Of a DNA stretch of 64,000 bases, positions 63,201 to 64,000 are shown one piece after another. The DNA comes from Craspedostauros australis (lineage: Eukaryota > Bacillariophyta > Bacillariophyceae > Mastogloiales > Achnanthaceae). Both the position numbers and the translations under genes were made by a program. A model generated the notes under the pieces. It saw only the letters and a list, made by a program, of their open reading frames with translations. It was not told where the DNA came from and searched no databases. Where the stretch lies: NCBI GenBank assembly GCA_026770025.1, contig JAMXDE010000038.1, positions 124,001-188,000 on the forward strand. Direction: 5' to 3'. Within the stretch, counting starts at the first letter, position 1; every line of letters starts with the position of its first letter.

Positions 63201-64000
63201 GTGAACGAAGACTGTTTGGTCAGAGATTGTTCACGAATGCCACGCAATGATGTGCTCGCATCCCCATCGGCACTTGCGCTGACATCATCATCGCTAATTT
63301 CTTGGAGGTCGTGGTCCTTGTTCTGTCGATCTGCAATTGTATTGCTGGTGCTCTCGCCGACCATCATCTCAAGTAGACCTGGAATGATCTTGTACAGAGT
63401 CTTGAGCTCCTTCGACGACAGACGCCGAATCAACGATTGGTGCAATGTCGAGAATCTTCGCGGATCATCCACTGCCGCATCAGCCATACGAGTATCCTCC
63501 TGAGGCAATGCCATGATCTGCTCCACCAGCTGGTCCATCGCGTTCTTGATGCCCGCGTACGGTTCCTCCATCTGCTGGAGATCGAACTTGCCAGAAATGA
63601 AGAAGGCGAAGTTGTCGAGGCAGTGCTGCTTGTAGTGCATTGCGAGTGCGGACTTGCCGCTTCCTGATGGTCCCGAGATGAAGCATACTGTCTTGAGACT
63701 TGTGCGATGGCGCTGCCCGCGACGTTGTTGTTTGTGATGCATCTCATCTTCACTGTTGTGTTTGGAGGTGAAGCTTTGACTGCTGGTGCTGCTACTGGTG
63801 GTGGTGATGCTGGTGCTATCCAGACTTCGCGTGCCTTGGGTGGCTCGCTTTCTGTCAAGCATCTGGTTGATGGCATTGGACAGCACCCGCTTCTCCTTGT
63901 CCCGCCCAACGATTCCAGCGCGGTCGAACTTCAAAGAAGAGCTTTGCTGCTGGGCATCGGAGAGCCCGCTGCTGGTGAGCGAGTCTGTGTCTGACATGTT
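60212..64000 (-). CDS. STAND/AAA-type ATPase with TPR-like C-terminal half, copy 2 (N-terminus cut by window edge)
   Basis: The frame is open to the right edge. The visible ATG at 63997 matches internal Met47 of copy 1, so about 46 or more N-terminal residues probably lie outside. Domains match copy 1: AGIVGRDKE, Walker A GPSGSGKS, Walker B PLVIMMDDIQWAD, then the helical repeats. The first three quarters is almost identical to copy 1, as is the segment TYRKQGDRCRKQL to the TPR-like end. Between them (about copy 1 residues 855-1190) the two differ heavily, for example ILQQMWRAYELGMASGDV against VLQELWRGHELGMACGDV, with many substitutions around it. The C-terminus ends differently (MHEGTKKEQASEMN). 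A divergent window within a conserved frame fits ligand-sensing repeats in a signalling ATPase; that role is inferred. Confidence 0.85.
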   Translation of the reverse strand, partial: NMSDTDSLTSSGLSDAQQQSSSLKFDRAGIVGRDKEKRVLSNAINQMLDRKRATQGTRSLDSTSITTTSSSTSSQSFTSKHNSEDEMHHKQQRRGQRHRTSLKTVCFISGPSGSGKSALAMHYKQHCLDNFAFFISGKFDLQQMEEPYAGIKNAMDQLVEQIMALPQEDTRMADAAVDDPRRFSTLHQSLIRRLSSKELKTLYKIIPGLLEMMVGESTSNTIADRQNKDHDLQEISDDDVSASADGDASTSLRGIREQSLTKQSSFTSTSTSGSAVHGLDLSAQPSTATITEGYKAKSDRIKHTLKRFLRIVCNHSPLVIMMDDIQWADKASIDIMQTWAMDGEISSLMIIGCFRSNELEQSRDLQDMIMALQECKRERSIRVLDIPIQDLPLQSVRHLLIEILLPDNDGDVNGLADIVHRKTGGNIFFMKQFLESLVYEKLLSVNEDDGMKWIWDEQKIVAGSSATANMVDLMKQKLDRLDAARHVLPIAACLGSTFSNRRLILAIRTLSIHSDHRVFFKDLLTSDENAVLMPSSQSSDASQRSDGSQRSHGASSLRQSERSQELQRQQAHLISYEGIQRSLDVCEREGLIEQHLHRSSQRRKSGTKDTGIGTQQQPTNNANGKQGYRYTFIHDQVQEAALSLVPQDKLSELRHRVGDVLLTSYSKGEMRENKVHMIAGLINARLDLVPATAQHTDRRMRIAMLNSKAGQLAVECAAFQAAAEYFRTAIELLPADHWKTHLHQSIDIFSSAAECAYINANIDEMKRYCSSVLSLDCSILDKIRAYRIFIDGLFVESNETRTKKTIPTILSVLGQLGCRFPTSKLGRNFKLIRGLLKMKRVASRWTVESFRSKPLCADPTQVAVMELLDQLVAVAYFVLPEFFPLVIFECVERTLKHGILPHSSPAFAGLSVVMGPIMGDFKTAETIGKIAMQMTEHESNRNCETKVICALNTAVIHWIKPMDVVLQELWRGHELGMACGDVNTAFRNVSCHLLNRFFAGEPLAQLDKDMLRCLHSINDVPHIEQQDFLNMSWQSIHNLRGLSNNETKLKGDMYDEDAFFGQSTEQIDEVIAIVAMSYQLILATFFGDFELGATISIESFDKQVKKIRGVAFLPIGATYGSICCYAAGYTVSSKSKAATYRKQGDRCRKQLRKWADMGNPNCQHSYALVQAEHKMVRSKFGSAVVKFKDAIDLATSCGFTNDQALANERLSECLTRMGMDDAASQAMEEAIRLYEKWGAMRKVEKLRLMHEGTKKEQASEMN

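Overview
The window reads as nuclear DNA of a diatom, or a close secondary-plastid stramenopile. Three things point there. Two genes begin with a signal peptide cleaved just before a phenylalanine, the SAFQP/SAFQT form of the diatom ASAFAP plastid-import motif. The genes carry short GT-AG introns. The protein set (DUF229 sulfatase-like, DUF1800-DUF1501 fusion, STAND-type ATPases, Copia, YR and Harbinger elements) is typical of pennate diatoms. The species was not identified. No rRNA, tRNA or CRISPR was recognised.

Layout. 1-3419 (-): DUF229 protein cut by the left edge. 6240-9247 and 10865-13870 (+): a tandem pair of four-exon, plastid-targeted lipoxygenases with duplicated promoters. 14231-15832 (+): a membrane-anchored methyltransferase-like protein. 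It converges, with 8 bp between stop codons, on a UBE2Q-like E2 at 15841-18126 (-). 19063-22965 (-): a STAND/AAA ATPase with a TPR-like C-terminal half. 23334-30236 (-): a complete Copia LTR retrotransposon with near-identical 520-bp LTRs. Its right end truncates the N-terminus of a second ATPase paralog (30237-30415). 32560-39748 (-): four overlapping ORFs of a tyrosine-recombinase (DIRS/Ngaro-like) retrotransposon. 40962-51225: a 10.3-kb PIF/Harbinger-like DNA transposon, which I delimited by terminal inverted repeats and a 3-bp target duplication. It holds a spliced DDE transposase (-), two tandem-repeat blocks and a 974-aa accessory gene (+). 51751-59214 (+): a four-exon DUF1800-DUF1501 gene. 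60212 to the right edge (-): a third ATPase paralog.

The host genes do not form one pathway. The lipoxygenases would make oxylipins in the plastid; the DUF229, methyltransferase-like and DUF1800-DUF1501 proteins are predicted membrane-anchored. Three features stand out. The Harbinger-like element is unusually large and carries an unrecognised accessory gene. The tyrosine recombinase is fused to a zinc-finger-like cluster in a YR retroelement. The ATPase family keeps its NTPase core nearly identical while the C-terminal repeat region diverges, as in NLR-type sensors, and a retrotransposon has broken one member.

Exon borders come from splice consensus, reading frame and paralog comparison, not from transcripts. 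Similarities are my own recognition of motifs; no database search was run.
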